From: Perognathus longimembris pacificus
Taxonomy: Eukaryota > Chordata > Mammalia > Rodentia > Heteromyidae
DNA: 64,000 nucleotides
Assembly: GCF_023159225.1 (NCBI RefSeq)
Contig: NC_063181.1
Coordinates: forward strand, 8,825,606-8,889,605
Direction of reading: 5' to 3'
A program made the translations under genes and the position numbers. Shown here one piece after another: positions 11,201-19,544 of the stretch. Each line of letters starts with the position of its first letter. Position 1 is the stretch's first letter. Below the pieces are notes generated by a model. That model saw nothing but the letters and a program-made list of their open reading frames with translations, had not been told where the DNA came from and did no database searches.

Positions 11201-12445
11201 GAGGGAGAGGAAGGAAAGACAGAGAGGAAGTCAAGCAGGAAAGGCAGGGAGGGAAAAGGAAGGCAAGCTAAAGGGCACATGGTTGATATGGAGGGAGGGA
11301 GGAGGATCAAGGGGCGCTAGATGGAAGCTGGAGAGAGCCAAGGAGGGCGGAGGGGCAGGCAGAGGGAGGAAAAAAACAACCCCACAGACAGCAAGAGGGA
11401 CAAAAAGCTGAGGAGAGGGCTCAGATACTTCCTGGTGGAGGGAGGCTGGACCCACATATATTTGGGGGTGGTGGGAGCCACAGTGCACTGTATCAGCCAA
11501 TAATCTCTTTCCTGCCTGGCACTGGTGGCTCATGCTTGTAATTGTAGCTACTCTGGAGGCTGAGACCTGAGGGTCATGTGGTTCAAAACCAGCTCAGACA
11601 GGAAAGTCCAAGAGATTCTTATGTCAGGTTAACTCAAAAAGCCAGAAGTGATGCTGTGGCTCGAGTGGTAGAGTGCTAACCCTGAGCACAAAAGCTCAGG
11701 GATAGTGCCCAGGCCCTGAGTTCAAGCCATGGGAAACAAACAAACCATCCCAAACCAACCAAATAAACACAAAAACACAAACCCACAACCCCCCCCCCCA
11801 AAAAAAAAAAAAAACAACCACCATCTCTTTCCCTTCCTTCATAGGTAACCTTTTCCTTTGAGGCTGGCCGGCGGTGTGTCTCTGGAGAGGGCAACTTTGA
11901 GTTTGACACCCGCCAAGGCAATGAGATCTTCCAGGCCCTGGAAGAGGCCATTGATGCTCAGAAGCATGCCACCCCTCTTGGGCCTGTCCCTCTGCCAACC
12001 ACAGTGCCTGTGGTACCTGCCAAACTATCCCAGTCAGAGAGCCCCTATTCCCGGCCCCACGACTCGCTGCCCTCCCCTGCTGCAGGGACACCGCGGCCCC
12101 TGGGGCCCCGAGGGGGAGTACGCAGTGCCCTTCGATGCAGTGGCCCGCTCCCTGGAGAAGAACTTCAGGGACATCCTGACAGGCCCCGCCCCATTTGGGG
12201 CAGACCCACTGTATGACAGCATCGAGGAGCCAGTGGCTCCTCCCCACGACCACATATATGACGAGCCTGAGGGCATGGGCGCCTTGTCCCTGCACAACAG
12301 TCCGCGGGCGCCCCAGGGGGAGGTGTGGGAGAGGCAGGCCCCAAAGGATGGGAGCCCCAGCGTCCTCCAGCAGGAGTCGTCTGTCTCTAGCTGGCCACAG
12401 GCAACTGAGTATGACAATGTTGTACTTAAGAAAGGTCCAAAGTGA
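8151..12445 (+). CDS. DOK2: DOK2, docking protein 2 (five exons)
   Basis: Dok-2 (p56dok) is a membrane-proximal adaptor. It is phosphorylated by receptor and cytoplasmic tyrosine kinases and recruits RasGAP and NCK to dampen Ras-ERK signalling in blood cells. Five exons join with GT-AG borders: 8151-8222, 9256-9537, 9751-9838, 10893-11077 and 11845-12445. Exons 1-2 encode a PH domain (about residues 7-118). Exons 4-5 encode an IRS-type PTB domain (about 148-253, with '[11 protein letters not shown]' and '[15 protein letters not shown]'). The tail carries YAVP and YDEP, RasGAP-SH2-type YxxP motifs, then '[13 protein letters not shown]'. The start at 8151 (MVRMEE) follows my memory of the mouse protein; an in-frame ATG at 8160 matches the human N-terminus. 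The joined length is 1228 nt, one more than a multiple of three, and the frame shifts in exon 5 between about 12088 and 12115. Literal translation stops at 12214-12216 after 332 residues. About 408 are expected. Confidence 0.93.
8926..9046. repeat. (CCTT)n microsatellite in DOK2 intron 1
   Basis: About 120 bp of CCTT repeats with interspersed CCTG units lie about 210 bp upstream of exon 2. The long polypyrimidine strand is on the sense side. Length polymorphism is likely. Confidence 0.95.
9256..9537 (+). CDS. DOK2: DOK2 coding exon 2 (PH domain)
   Basis: 94 codons, phase 0 at both ends, acceptor 'tttag' and donor 'gtgagt'. It begins [13 protein letters not shown] and contains '[19 protein letters not shown]' and '[18 protein letters not shown]'. 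It supplies the body and C-terminal helix of the PH domain, which binds membrane phosphoinositides. Confidence 0.95.
9751..9838 (+). CDS. DOK2: DOK2 coding exon 3 (PH-PTB linker)
   Basis: 88 nt, phase 0 in and phase 1 out, with acceptor 'tccccag' and donor 'gtgagg'. It encodes [11 protein letters not shown]... and then '[15 protein letters not shown]', the conserved linker with an ENELY tyrosine. A G-run directly follows the donor. Confidence 0.92.
10549..10572. repeat. (CT)n microsatellite
   Basis: A pure CT run in DOK2 intron 3. It abuts the 3'-tail side of the reverse SINE at 10573 and probably grew from that tail. Confidence 0.9.
10573..10801 (-). mobile_element. B1-Geo SINE in DOK2 intron 3
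   Basis: Reverse copy: 'ggggcttgaactcagggcc', linker 'tggtggctcattggaaataa', and B1 end 'gtgtgagccaccagcaccta'. It ends about 90 bp before exon 4. Confidence 0.85.
10893..11077 (+). CDS. DOK2: DOK2 coding exon 4 (PTB domain, first part)
   Basis: 185 nt, completing a split codon from exon 3 and leaving in phase 0, with acceptor 'ctccccag' and donor 'gtgagc'. It encodes [16 protein letters not shown], '[18 protein letters not shown]' and '[15 protein letters not shown]'. The arginines of the last segment belong to the phosphotyrosine-binding pocket of the IRS-type PTB fold. Confidence 0.95.
11108..11415 (+). repeat. Purine-rich tract in DOK2 intron 4
   Basis: About 300 bp strongly biased to A and G (GGAAG, GAGGAGG and AGGGA units) on the sense strand. 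It is imperfect and has no fixed period. The open frame across it is low-complexity and not a gene. Confidence 0.7.
11513..11822 (+). mobile_element. B1-Geo SINE at DOK2 exon 5 acceptor
   Basis: Forward copy from 'tgcctggcactggtggctca' through the Geo half ('ctgtggctcgagtggtagag', 'cctgagttcaagcca') to a long A-rich tail with a C10-type run, ending at about 11822. The 10-bp target-site duplication 'atctctttcc' is present at 11503-11512 and 11823-11832. The second copy lies in the polypyrimidine tract of the exon 5 acceptor, whose AG is at 11843-11844. Confidence 0.85.
11845..12445 (+). CDS. DOK2: DOK2 coding exon 5 (PTB end and tail), frame-shifted
   Basis: Acceptor 'ccttcatag', phase 0. The first frame gives [18 protein letters not shown] and '[15 protein letters not shown]', then '[16 protein letters not shown]', up to about 12090. 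The DOK2 tail resumes in the next frame from about 12110 with '[19 protein letters not shown]', then 'DPLYDSIEE', 'DHIYDEPEG' and '[13 protein letters not shown]', stopping with TGA at 12443-12445. The exon is 601 nt, not divisible by three. The break falls in C/G runs between 12088 and 12115 and amounts to one extra base or two missing ones. Without a frame change, TGA at 12214-12216 ends the protein before the last three tyrosine motifs. Confidence 0.93.
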
Positions 12446-12855
12446 TGGGGTACCACACTGAAGTGTACCCTCAGGGAGTGGAGGACAAACTGAGGAGGTG
12501 GAGGGATGATGGCTGTCTCCCCTTCCAGCTTCTGATAGCGAGCCCTCTTGGTCACTGCATTGGAGGCCTCTCCCTCTGTCCTTTCTGGGGCCCCAAGGCC
12601 CACTGATGAGTCACCAGCCCAGAGCAGGAAGAACATTCTCTAGAGACCCACCCTACTCCTCCTCCCTTTCCACTTCCTCCTCTTCCTCCCCCCTCCTCCT
12701 CTCCACCCTGGTTCCTTGACTTGGGCAGGCCTCCTGCCTACTGATGTCCGTTTTGCTGGGCCAGCCTTGCTAATGGTAACCATGGGGGTAGCTGTAGCTT
12801 TCAGTGACTTCAGATTTCTCTGCAGCATTAAAACATCCCTGAACTATTTCTGTGT
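12446..12855 (+). other. DOK2: DOK2 3' UTR
   Basis: About 400 bp from the stop to a cleavage site placed shortly after the ATTAAA signal. It contains a pyrimidine-rich segment at 12650-12712. The exact cleavage site is inferred. Confidence 0.65.
12827..12832 (+). terminator. DOK2: Poly(A) signal ATTAAA of DOK2
   Basis: The common variant hexamer ATTAAA stands 382 bp after the stop. A GU-rich stretch ('ctgtgtggcctgagtgctc' and a G-run) follows at 12850-12885, as expected for the downstream element. No better AATAAA is nearby. Confidence 0.7.
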
Positions 12856-13944
12856 GGCCTGAGTGCTCGGGGGTTGGGGGGGGGTGTTGAATCTCCAGAT
12901 GACCACATTGCTTGTCTAGCATCCTGTTCCTCCCTGGGCCTAGGCTGGGGGCTGACATCAGAACTCAGAGCCCTTCCAAGGCCCCCCTTCCCCACTAACA
13001 TCACTTACACATCAATATAGAGATTGTCTAGCACCTGGAAGGCAAGGGATATTCCAACCATGACAATGTTCAAGAATGTCATACAGTTTGCTAAGATGGG
13101 AGCAATACCAGAAAAATGGTGGGAGGGGGCTCGGTTGGGAATTGCTAAAAACACCAGACTACCAGAAAGGAAACAATTAGGGGTCTTTATGAAGCCTCAA
13201 GTACAGCAGGAAGGAGATTTACCAGCTAGATGGCCTGTGATCAGCTCTCTCCTTTCCTTGGGACTCTGTAGCATGATGGAGTAGCTGTAATTCTCCCCAG
13301 GTTTCCTTGTGCCTGGTTTCCACGTAGGCTTGTCCTGTCCACGTCTCTCTCCTCATTGCAACTTGTGCTTTATGGCAAAGAATATCCACACACTCCTGCT
13401 ATCAGCTCAGCCAGCCAGTTATGGAGTGCCATGTGTGTAAAGCTGTAGACTACTCCAGCCTCAAGGTGTGCACAAGCTCAGAAGGGCAGAGGTGTTGCAG
13501 ACGTTTGTCCTGAGAAGGGGATGTAAGTGTCACAGAGGTGAAATGGCCCTGGGCTTCAGAGGAAGCAACTGTTAGAAGACCAAGAAAAGCGTCATCTCAA
13601 AAGGTGATATTTCAATGGGCTGAAGAGGGTTTTGATGGGGCTTAAGGTAGGTATGAAGATTGCGTTCTGGGGACAAATTATGTGAATGGAACGATAGCAG
13701 TGGAAAGCACTTCTGCACTCAGCGGAAAGAAGGCGTGGTGATCTGCAGATGGTCCCTGACTTACCATGGCTTGGCTGCTGATTTTGACTTGATGGTGATA
13801 CGAGTGGAAACACACACTCAGAAGATCCACACTTTGCATTTATTTTCTCTAGGTATTCCTGTGATTCCTTCTCAAGGCTGAGAAGCCCTGTGCACCCTCA
13901 GTTGGTGTGTTACATAGATCAGTGCATTATGCTATTGTGTTGCA

Positions 13945-13946
<2 letters not shown>
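12856..13946. other. Intergenic, downstream of DOK2
   Basis: No gene, RNA or assignable repeat is recognised. Short open frames have no recognisable content. Confidence 0.45.

Positions 13947-13979
<33 letters not shown>
13947..13979. repeat. (GT)n microsatellite
   Basis: A pure GT run of about 16 units, directly against the truncated 3' side of the reverse SINE that follows. Confidence 0.95.
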
Positions 13980-13981
<2 letters not shown>

Positions 13982-14160
13982 TTTTTTACTCAAGGCTGGC
14001 TTTCTACCACCTAAGCCATATCTCCACTTCTGGCTTTTTGCTGGTTAGAGGTAAGTCACATAGATTTTTCTTCCCAGGCTGACTTTGACTAGTGACAGAT
14101 CCTCAGATCTTAGCTTCCTGAGTAGCTAGGATTCCAGGTGTGAGCCACCGGGGCTTGGCT
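13980..14160 (-). mobile_element. B1-Geo SINE, 3'-truncated
   Basis: Reverse copy that starts inside the Geo half ('ctcaaggctggctttctacc') and runs through linker and B1 half to 'gtgtgagccaccggggct'. The missing Geo end is replaced by the GT microsatellite. Confidence 0.8.
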
Positions 14161-14496
14161 GTGTTACATTCTTTTTTTTTTTTTCTTTTTTGATAGTTTC
14201 AACTCATGATGGTCTTACCACCACAATCTCTCTGAGAAGGGGAAGGCAGTGTGGAAAGCCTGGTTGAAGGGGAAAAAAGGCCTGGCCAAAGGCTTTAAAC
14301 AGGGAATGCATAGGAGCAGAGCTTCAGGAAAACAATTCCACAGCCCAGTGGAAGATGAAGTTCGTGTGGGAGGTGTAGGTGAGGGACCAGACTGAAAGGA
14401 AGAGACTTAGAAAAGACAACGATAACCCCTACTGAGTTTGGAATCCTTTAAGAGAAGGTGGGTTTCCAGAGAGACTCAGGTTTGAGAATAAGGTGA

Positions 14497-14709
14497 GGGC
14501 TGGGGATATGGCCTAGTGGCAAGAGTGCCTGCCTCATATACATGAGGCCCTGGGTTCGATTCCCCAGCACCACATATACAGAAAATGGCCAGAAGTGGCG
14601 CTGTGGCTCAAGTGGCAGAGTGCTAGCCTTGAGCAAAAAGAAGCCAGGGACAGTGCTCAGGCCCTGAGTCCAAGCCCCAGGACTGGCCAAAAAAAAAAAA
14701 AAAAAAAAA
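14497..14709 (+). mobile_element. IDL-Geo SINE, intact, with perfect TSD
   Basis: Full-length dimer. The ID half starts 'gggctggggatatggcctag' and has the B-box 'gggttcgattcc'. The Geo half has 'ctgtggctcaagtggcagag' and 'ctgagtccaagcccca', followed by a pure A-tail of more than 20 bases. The 12-bp duplication 'agaataaggtga' flanks it at 14485-14496 and 14710-14721. The perfect duplication and long pure tail indicate a young insertion. Confidence 0.93.
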
Positions 14710-14721
14710 AGAATAAGGTGA

Positions 14722-15969
14722 ATATAGTTTCCTGACGTGCTGATGTTGAGATGGTAGGATGTCCAGCTAGAGTAGGCCTGGAGCTAGGAAGGGATTTCCG
14801 AGCCCCCAGGTGTGTGGCCACTTAAGTTTTGTCATACACCATGACTGTACTATGTATTGAAGTAATTAGTGATAGTAGGTGAGGGACTTTCCAATGTGAG
14901 TCTCAGGATTCATGAGAGCCGGAGGGTATGAGGGGTATGTTTGGGGGCTGGCTATTTGGCTAATATCTCAGGTGGTACCTGAGGTAGCCATCTTGGATCA
15001 GCCCAGCAGGGGGCAGTAGAAGTCTATGGAAAAGGCCACCAGGGGTTTAGCTGTGCTAAGTGTAGTGGGGTCTGGTCCTGCTACCTGAAGTGTTGGAGGG
15101 TAGTGTGAGGAATCTGTATTTTACAGCCAGAGATCTTAAGACGCTCAGGATTCCATTCTGGGAATGTGGACCTGACTTCAGTGGTGGGATCCTAGGCTGA
15201 ACCCTGCCCCTGTCACCCCCTGTCACTTTCACGATCCAGGACCTTCTGGTTCTCCCACTCTCAGGCATCATGGCTTTAAAAGGGGAAGTGGTGGGCCGTT
15301 GTTCTGGGGAAAGGTGGAGCAAAGGCTAGCCAGCAGGGGAAGCAGAGTGTTTGGGGAAGTTGGGAGAGGTAATGAAAGTCTTTACAGGGTTGTTGAGGAA
15401 ACGCTGACCAGCCCTCCAAGGCCCCTTCAAAAGACCTGATCCAGCGAGCTAGACATCCTGTAGAAAACTGTCCAAGCCACCCATCCAACCTCAGCTGCAT
15501 CTAGGTCGCTTACGACATGTACAAGGGACATTTCTTCATTCAGCAAATATAGCAGAGCATCTCCCACATTCTAGCCAACCCCCAGTCCCCAAGACCCTGG
15601 GGTTCCAGGAGTTCCACAGATCTGGGCCCACCTCCTGGAGCCCACAGCACACTGTGGAGTGCAGGAAGTAATTACTGATAGGTGGGTGTAAAGCCCAGCT
15701 TGATAGAGCACCTGCCTCTGACTGACACATGGAGGTGAGCTCCCCTGCTAGGGATTCTGGGCTACCCAGTGGCAGGAGCAAGTTCATAGGTCAGGACACA
15801 GTCTCACCTTCAAGGGGCAGGGACAATGGAAAATCAAGGAACCTTCCAAGCAGGAAGGATCTCTTGGTTCAAGGCAACCTAGTGTCTGTTCACATGATAC
15901 TCATTGGTTGCTTGAGAAGCTTAGCTGTGACAAAAACACTTATAAACTAGTTTGGTCTGCTAATAACAG
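14722..15969. other. Intergenic, no recognised element
   Basis: Mixed-composition sequence without supportable gene or repeat. Several open frames on both strands lack recognisable content. Confidence 0.4.
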
Positions 15970-16330
15970 TCATCTGTTGCCTAACAATGGAAGCATGTGC
16001 TGAGAAAGTCATCAGTTTCATATTTTGATGATACTACCTAATACACAGTGAGAGTGTATACACAGGCGACATGTTACATATATGCATGTGTGATATATAC
16101 TTTGCATATGAATGGCATCTTCTTACTCGGAGACCACAAACCTGTACAGCTTGTCCCTGTATTGAAACTTAGAGGCAACTGTAACACAGTGGTGTTTATA
16201 TACTTAAAATATATCTAAACACGCAAAGGAAATAGTAAAAAATACCAAGTAGTAGGCATTTTTCAGCTCTGTTACAATCGCATGGGTTTATATGCAACCC
16301 CTCATTGACTAAGAGACCATTGCCAGCTAG
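15970..16330. mobile_element. Ancient DNA-transposon-like fossil
   Basis: Segments such as 'acaaacctgtacagcttgtc', 'gaggcaactgtaacacagtg' and 'aaaatatatctaaacacgca' follow in order the pattern of a mammal-wide non-autonomous DNA transposon that I remember but cannot name with certainty. Non-coding and heavily diverged. Confidence 0.45.
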
Positions 16331-16489
16331 GAAGGCACTGGAACAGCTTAAGAATGTGATTGAAACAGCTGTGCCCAGCCTAGAGCGGACACACAAGACT
16401 CTCAGGCTGTGAATGTGTGCACGAGCATGCTATAGTGCTCTTCCTGTTTCTTTTTTTTTTTGACTGTTCATTTTCTTGCACGGATGCAA

Positions 16490-16608
16490 TAAGCTCTCAT
16501 TGGGTAGCGGTAGTTCATGCTATTGCTATGTAGCAGGGATTGGCGTCAAACCTGAGATCCTCCTACCCCAGCCTCCCAAGTGTTGGGGTTACTACCATGG
16601 CCACTCTT
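16490..16608 (-). mobile_element. B1/Alu-like fragment
   Basis: 'tagcagggattggcgtcaaa' and 'cagcctcccaagtgttgggg' follow the reverse of a 7SL-derived monomer with its poly-T on the left (16449-16460). Old and diverged. Confidence 0.45.
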
Positions 16609-16678
16609 CCTGCCTTTTCTTCTCTGCATCTCTTTGCATTTTCTTTTATCCCCCCAGTGTGTATAAGCGTTATAAGCC

Positions 16679-16727
16679 CTCTCTTTCCCTCTGTCGCTCT
16701 CTCTCACTCTGAGAGAGAGGGAGAGAG

Positions 16728-16762
<35 letters not shown>
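16679..16762. repeat. CT/GA inverted repeat, hairpin-forming
   Basis: A CT-rich half flips to a GA-rich half at about 16710. Arms 'cgctctctctc' (16695-16705) and 'gagagagagcg' (16721-16731) are exact reverse complements, and GA repeats extend to 16760. The result can fold as a hairpin or cruciform. Confidence 0.85.
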
Positions 16763-16763
<1 letters not shown>

Positions 16764-16779
16764 TGGTCTGCATAAGCCT

Positions 16780-17250
16780 ACTCCCTTGCTCCCATGCTTA
16801 CAATGGGGGTGGAGGCCCCCTGGAACTCCCACCTTGGAGTTGAGTATCTATGAAGGCCCAGATTGCTTGGGCCTCTCTGCTTGCTTGGGTTCCTCCCCAA
16901 TGACTCTGCTCAAGCTGTTGCTGCCACCACCTTTCAGCTGTGATGCTAACCAGCGTCCTGCCTGCTGCCTCCTGGGCACTGATTCAATTAGCCAAGGTGC
17001 CCACCTCCTGCAAGGGCTGTTTATGAAGTCAACTGGGGCAGCAGGCGAGCTTGGGCAGGGCGGAGCTGGGAAGCACGGGGCCGGAGCCCTGAGCTCGGAG
17101 GAGGCGGTGGAGGAATGGAGGGGACTTAGGAGAGGGTGTCTGATCTGATTAGGCATCCGGCTGGCTTTCCCCTGGCAGCCAGCTGTACATCACTGCCTGG
17201 CTCCAACAATCCACTGGCCAGCACAGAGCAGAGCCCATCAATCTCCAGGC
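16780..17250. promoter_or_regulatory. Possible conserved non-coding element
   Basis: Repeat-free sequence between simple repeats. It holds an E-box CAGCTG near 16935-16942, a homeodomain-type 'caattag' near 16984, and 'gatctgattaggcatc' near 17140. It has no coding signature. This is a candidate only. Confidence 0.2.
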
Positions 17251-17527
17251 TCTGACCAGGCCATTCTCCTTTTTTGCCTCCCTACCTCCCACCCTGAAGC
17301 CTCTTCCTGACGCAAGTTCCAGGATCCTTTAGCTAGAGGTGTCTGGTGGGGACAGAGGGGAGCCGATGGTTTGTGGGGGAACCGAAGTCCCAGAGTGGGG
17401 CTAGGGAATTCTGAAACCCACACACAGCCTCCTATCTCCTGATATCTGACCAGAGGGAGGAGTTAGTGGAATGGGAGTGGAGTATGCTAGAGGGGACCTT
17501 AGTGTCGAGGCTATAAAGAGTCTTCTT

Positions 17528-17703
17528 GGCTGGGTGTACAGGTGCATGCCTGAAATCCTAGTTAAGCAGGAGGTTGAGGATCGTGGTGGGAAGTTAAGCC
17601 CCAGGCAAAAGTATGAGATCCTATCTGAAAAATAAACGAAAGCAAAAAAGAACTAAGGCTGTGGCCCCAGTAATAGAGGGCCTGGGCTTCAAATCCTACC
17701 ACT
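17528..17703 (+). mobile_element. Old B1-ID composite SINE
   Basis: Starts 'ggctgggtgtacaggtgcat', has B1-like 'gcaggaggttgaggatcgtg', then an A-rich linker and an ID-like end with 'gggcttcaaatcctacc'. Diverged, and older than the Geo composites. Confidence 0.5.
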
Positions 17704-17860
17704 TCCTCTCATGCTTCTCTGCAAAAAAAGGGAAGATAAAGGGTATTCTTGAGTCTGCACAGCATTTCTTTGCTTGCATACTGCTTCTGACAGCTCAGTG
17801 CTGAGTGGGGCATGCGGGCCTGTCTCCTTGGGTTTAAGTTCTGGTTCTACTACCAGTCAG

Positions 17861-17971
17861 CTTCTTTCTTTCTTCCTTCCTTCCTTCTTTCCTTCCTTCC
17901 TTCCTTCCTTCCTTCCTTCCTTCCTTCCTTCCTTCCTTCCTTCCTTCCTTTCTTTCTTTCTTTGTTTTTTC

Positions 17972-18033
<62 letters not shown>

Positions 18034-18128
18034 CTCTCTCTTTCCTTCCTTCCTGCCTCCCTCCCTCCCTCCCTCCCTCCCTCCCTCCCTTCCTCCCTCC
18101 CTCCCTCCCCCCTCTCTTTCTTTCTTTT
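17861..18128. repeat. 268-bp polypyrimidine tract
   Basis: Successive blocks of (TTCC)n, (TTTC)n and (CCCT)n make nearly pure pyrimidine over about 270 bp, interrupted by 'tttgttttttcc' near 17963. Mirror symmetry favours triplex (H-DNA) structure. Open frames on both strands here are low-complexity artefacts. Confidence 0.95.
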
Positions 18129-19204
18129 AAAAAATGTAAACAATTTATTTGCTCTAAACAGCCACATAGACAGAAACACCACAGAAACACAAAGGAAGTG
18201 GTGTGGCCTGGAGATGCCGACTGACTTGGGATCTGAGGCTCAGCAGCCGCAGCCCAGGTCGTGAGGAGAAGGCGCGTGGGAGGGAGGGGACTGGTGTGGT
18301 TGTTTTTTCTTTGTACAGCCATACTAGCCAGTTTTGTGTGTTTGGATTTCTGCCTGTGGAAATGGTGGTGATAAGAATGCGTTTCTCAGAGGTTTGTGGT
18401 AAAAATGGGAGCAATGAGTGACGGCAAAGCTGGTGGAGCGGTGTGTGGTCCATGCTGAGCTCAGTGCGACCCACTGTCTTTTTTTGGGGGGGGGGCGGGC
18501 TTTCCCACAGCACCTGGAGGGAGGCAGAGCCGGTCATTTCCACCAACAAGGCCATGGGGGAATCCTGCCCTTATCTTTGCAGGGTGGGCTGAGGTGTGGA
18601 GAGGGTGGGCAGGGTGTGGAGGTGGGGCACTCCTTGGAGGAGAGATCAGGCTCTGACAGGAGGAAGGAAGGAAGCACAAAAGAGTTCAAGGAGAGAAGGA
18701 AGGCAGTGACCTTTCCTATCTGGCTGGACGGGGCCCCCTAGCTGGGGCACATCTGACACCTGCGCAGAGCTGATGGCCAGGCAAAGAAGCTGCATATACA
18801 GGAGCGACCTTAGCTGGAGGCCATGCCACAGGCCAGGCCGCCTCGGGCCAGTGCTTCCTTTCATCTATGCTGCCAGGCAGGGAAAGGAGCCGCCCCCTGC
18901 TGGGAAGCAGACCCAGCAGCCCAGCTGGTGTGGTTTGCCAACCCGTGCTATCAGAACAGACTCCTGGGGACCCTGCCCTGCAGCCAGCCAGAGAAGGGCA
19001 GGCGACTGGAGGAAGCCCAGATGGAAGGAGCAGAATGGAGCCTCCGGACTGTGACTGTTCTTACTTTGTTGTATGTCCCCCAACACTTAACGTAGACTTG
19101 GTTCAAGGTGGGTACAACTAACCCTCCCTCCCTTCCTCCATCTCCCTCCCTCGCCCTCTCCCCTTTAGCCATCTCTTTCAACAGCATTTTATTATGTCAC
19201 CTAA
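18129..19204. other. Intergenic, no recognised element
   Basis: GC-moderate sequence with a short G-run at 18486-18494. No gene or assignable repeat. Confidence 0.4.
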
Positions 19205-19280
19205 GTTTATTATGTCACCTAAGCCTTAAACCCCTGACCCTGGCCTCCTCGGTAGTTGGGGTTACAGGCATCAGCAACTA
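19205..19280 (-). mobile_element. B1 fragment
   Basis: 'cctgaccctggcctcctcgg' followed by 'agttggggttacaggcatca' is the 5' end of a reverse B1-type monomer. It is next to a younger IDL-Geo insertion. Confidence 0.5.
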
Positions 19281-19295
19281 AAATAACGATTTCTT

Positions 19296-19530
19296 TTTTT
19301 ATAGTGCCTTAAAGCATTTATTTTGTTTTTGTTTTTGTTGTCAGTCCTGGGGCGTGGACTCAGGGCCTGAGCACTGTCCCTGGCTTCTTTTTGCTCAAGG
19401 CTAGCACTCTACCTCTTGAGCCACAGCGCCACTTCCCGCTTTTTTCTACATATGTGGTGCTGAGGAATCAAACCCAGGGCTTCAAGTATACGGGGCGAGC
19501 ACTTTACCACTAGGCCATATTCCCAGCTCC
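19296..19530 (-). mobile_element. IDL-Geo SINE with TSD
   Basis: Reverse dimer: a T-rich tail, 'cagtcctggggcgtggact', the Geo half, then the ID half ending 'ggccatattcccagctcc'. A 14-bp duplication with one mismatch (aataacRatttctt) flanks it at 19282-19295 and 19531-19544. Confidence 0.88.
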
Positions 19531-19544
19531 AATAACAATTTCTT

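Noticed and set aside
12640..12720. Pyrimidine-rich stretch as a possible further DOK2 splice acceptor
   Set aside because: It lies in the 3' UTR after a stop that matches the known DOK2 C-terminus, and an ATTAAA signal follows.
14509..14571. tRNA gene
   Set aside because: The A- and B-box patterns belong to the ID half of a SINE with a poly-A tail and target duplication, not to a functional tRNA.
17774..18322. Long frames of serine/proline/phenylalanine or lysine/glutamate/arginine repeats
   Set aside because: They are translations of the pyrimidine microsatellite, not genes. The same holds at 8814-9056, 33822-34118 and 45434-45938.
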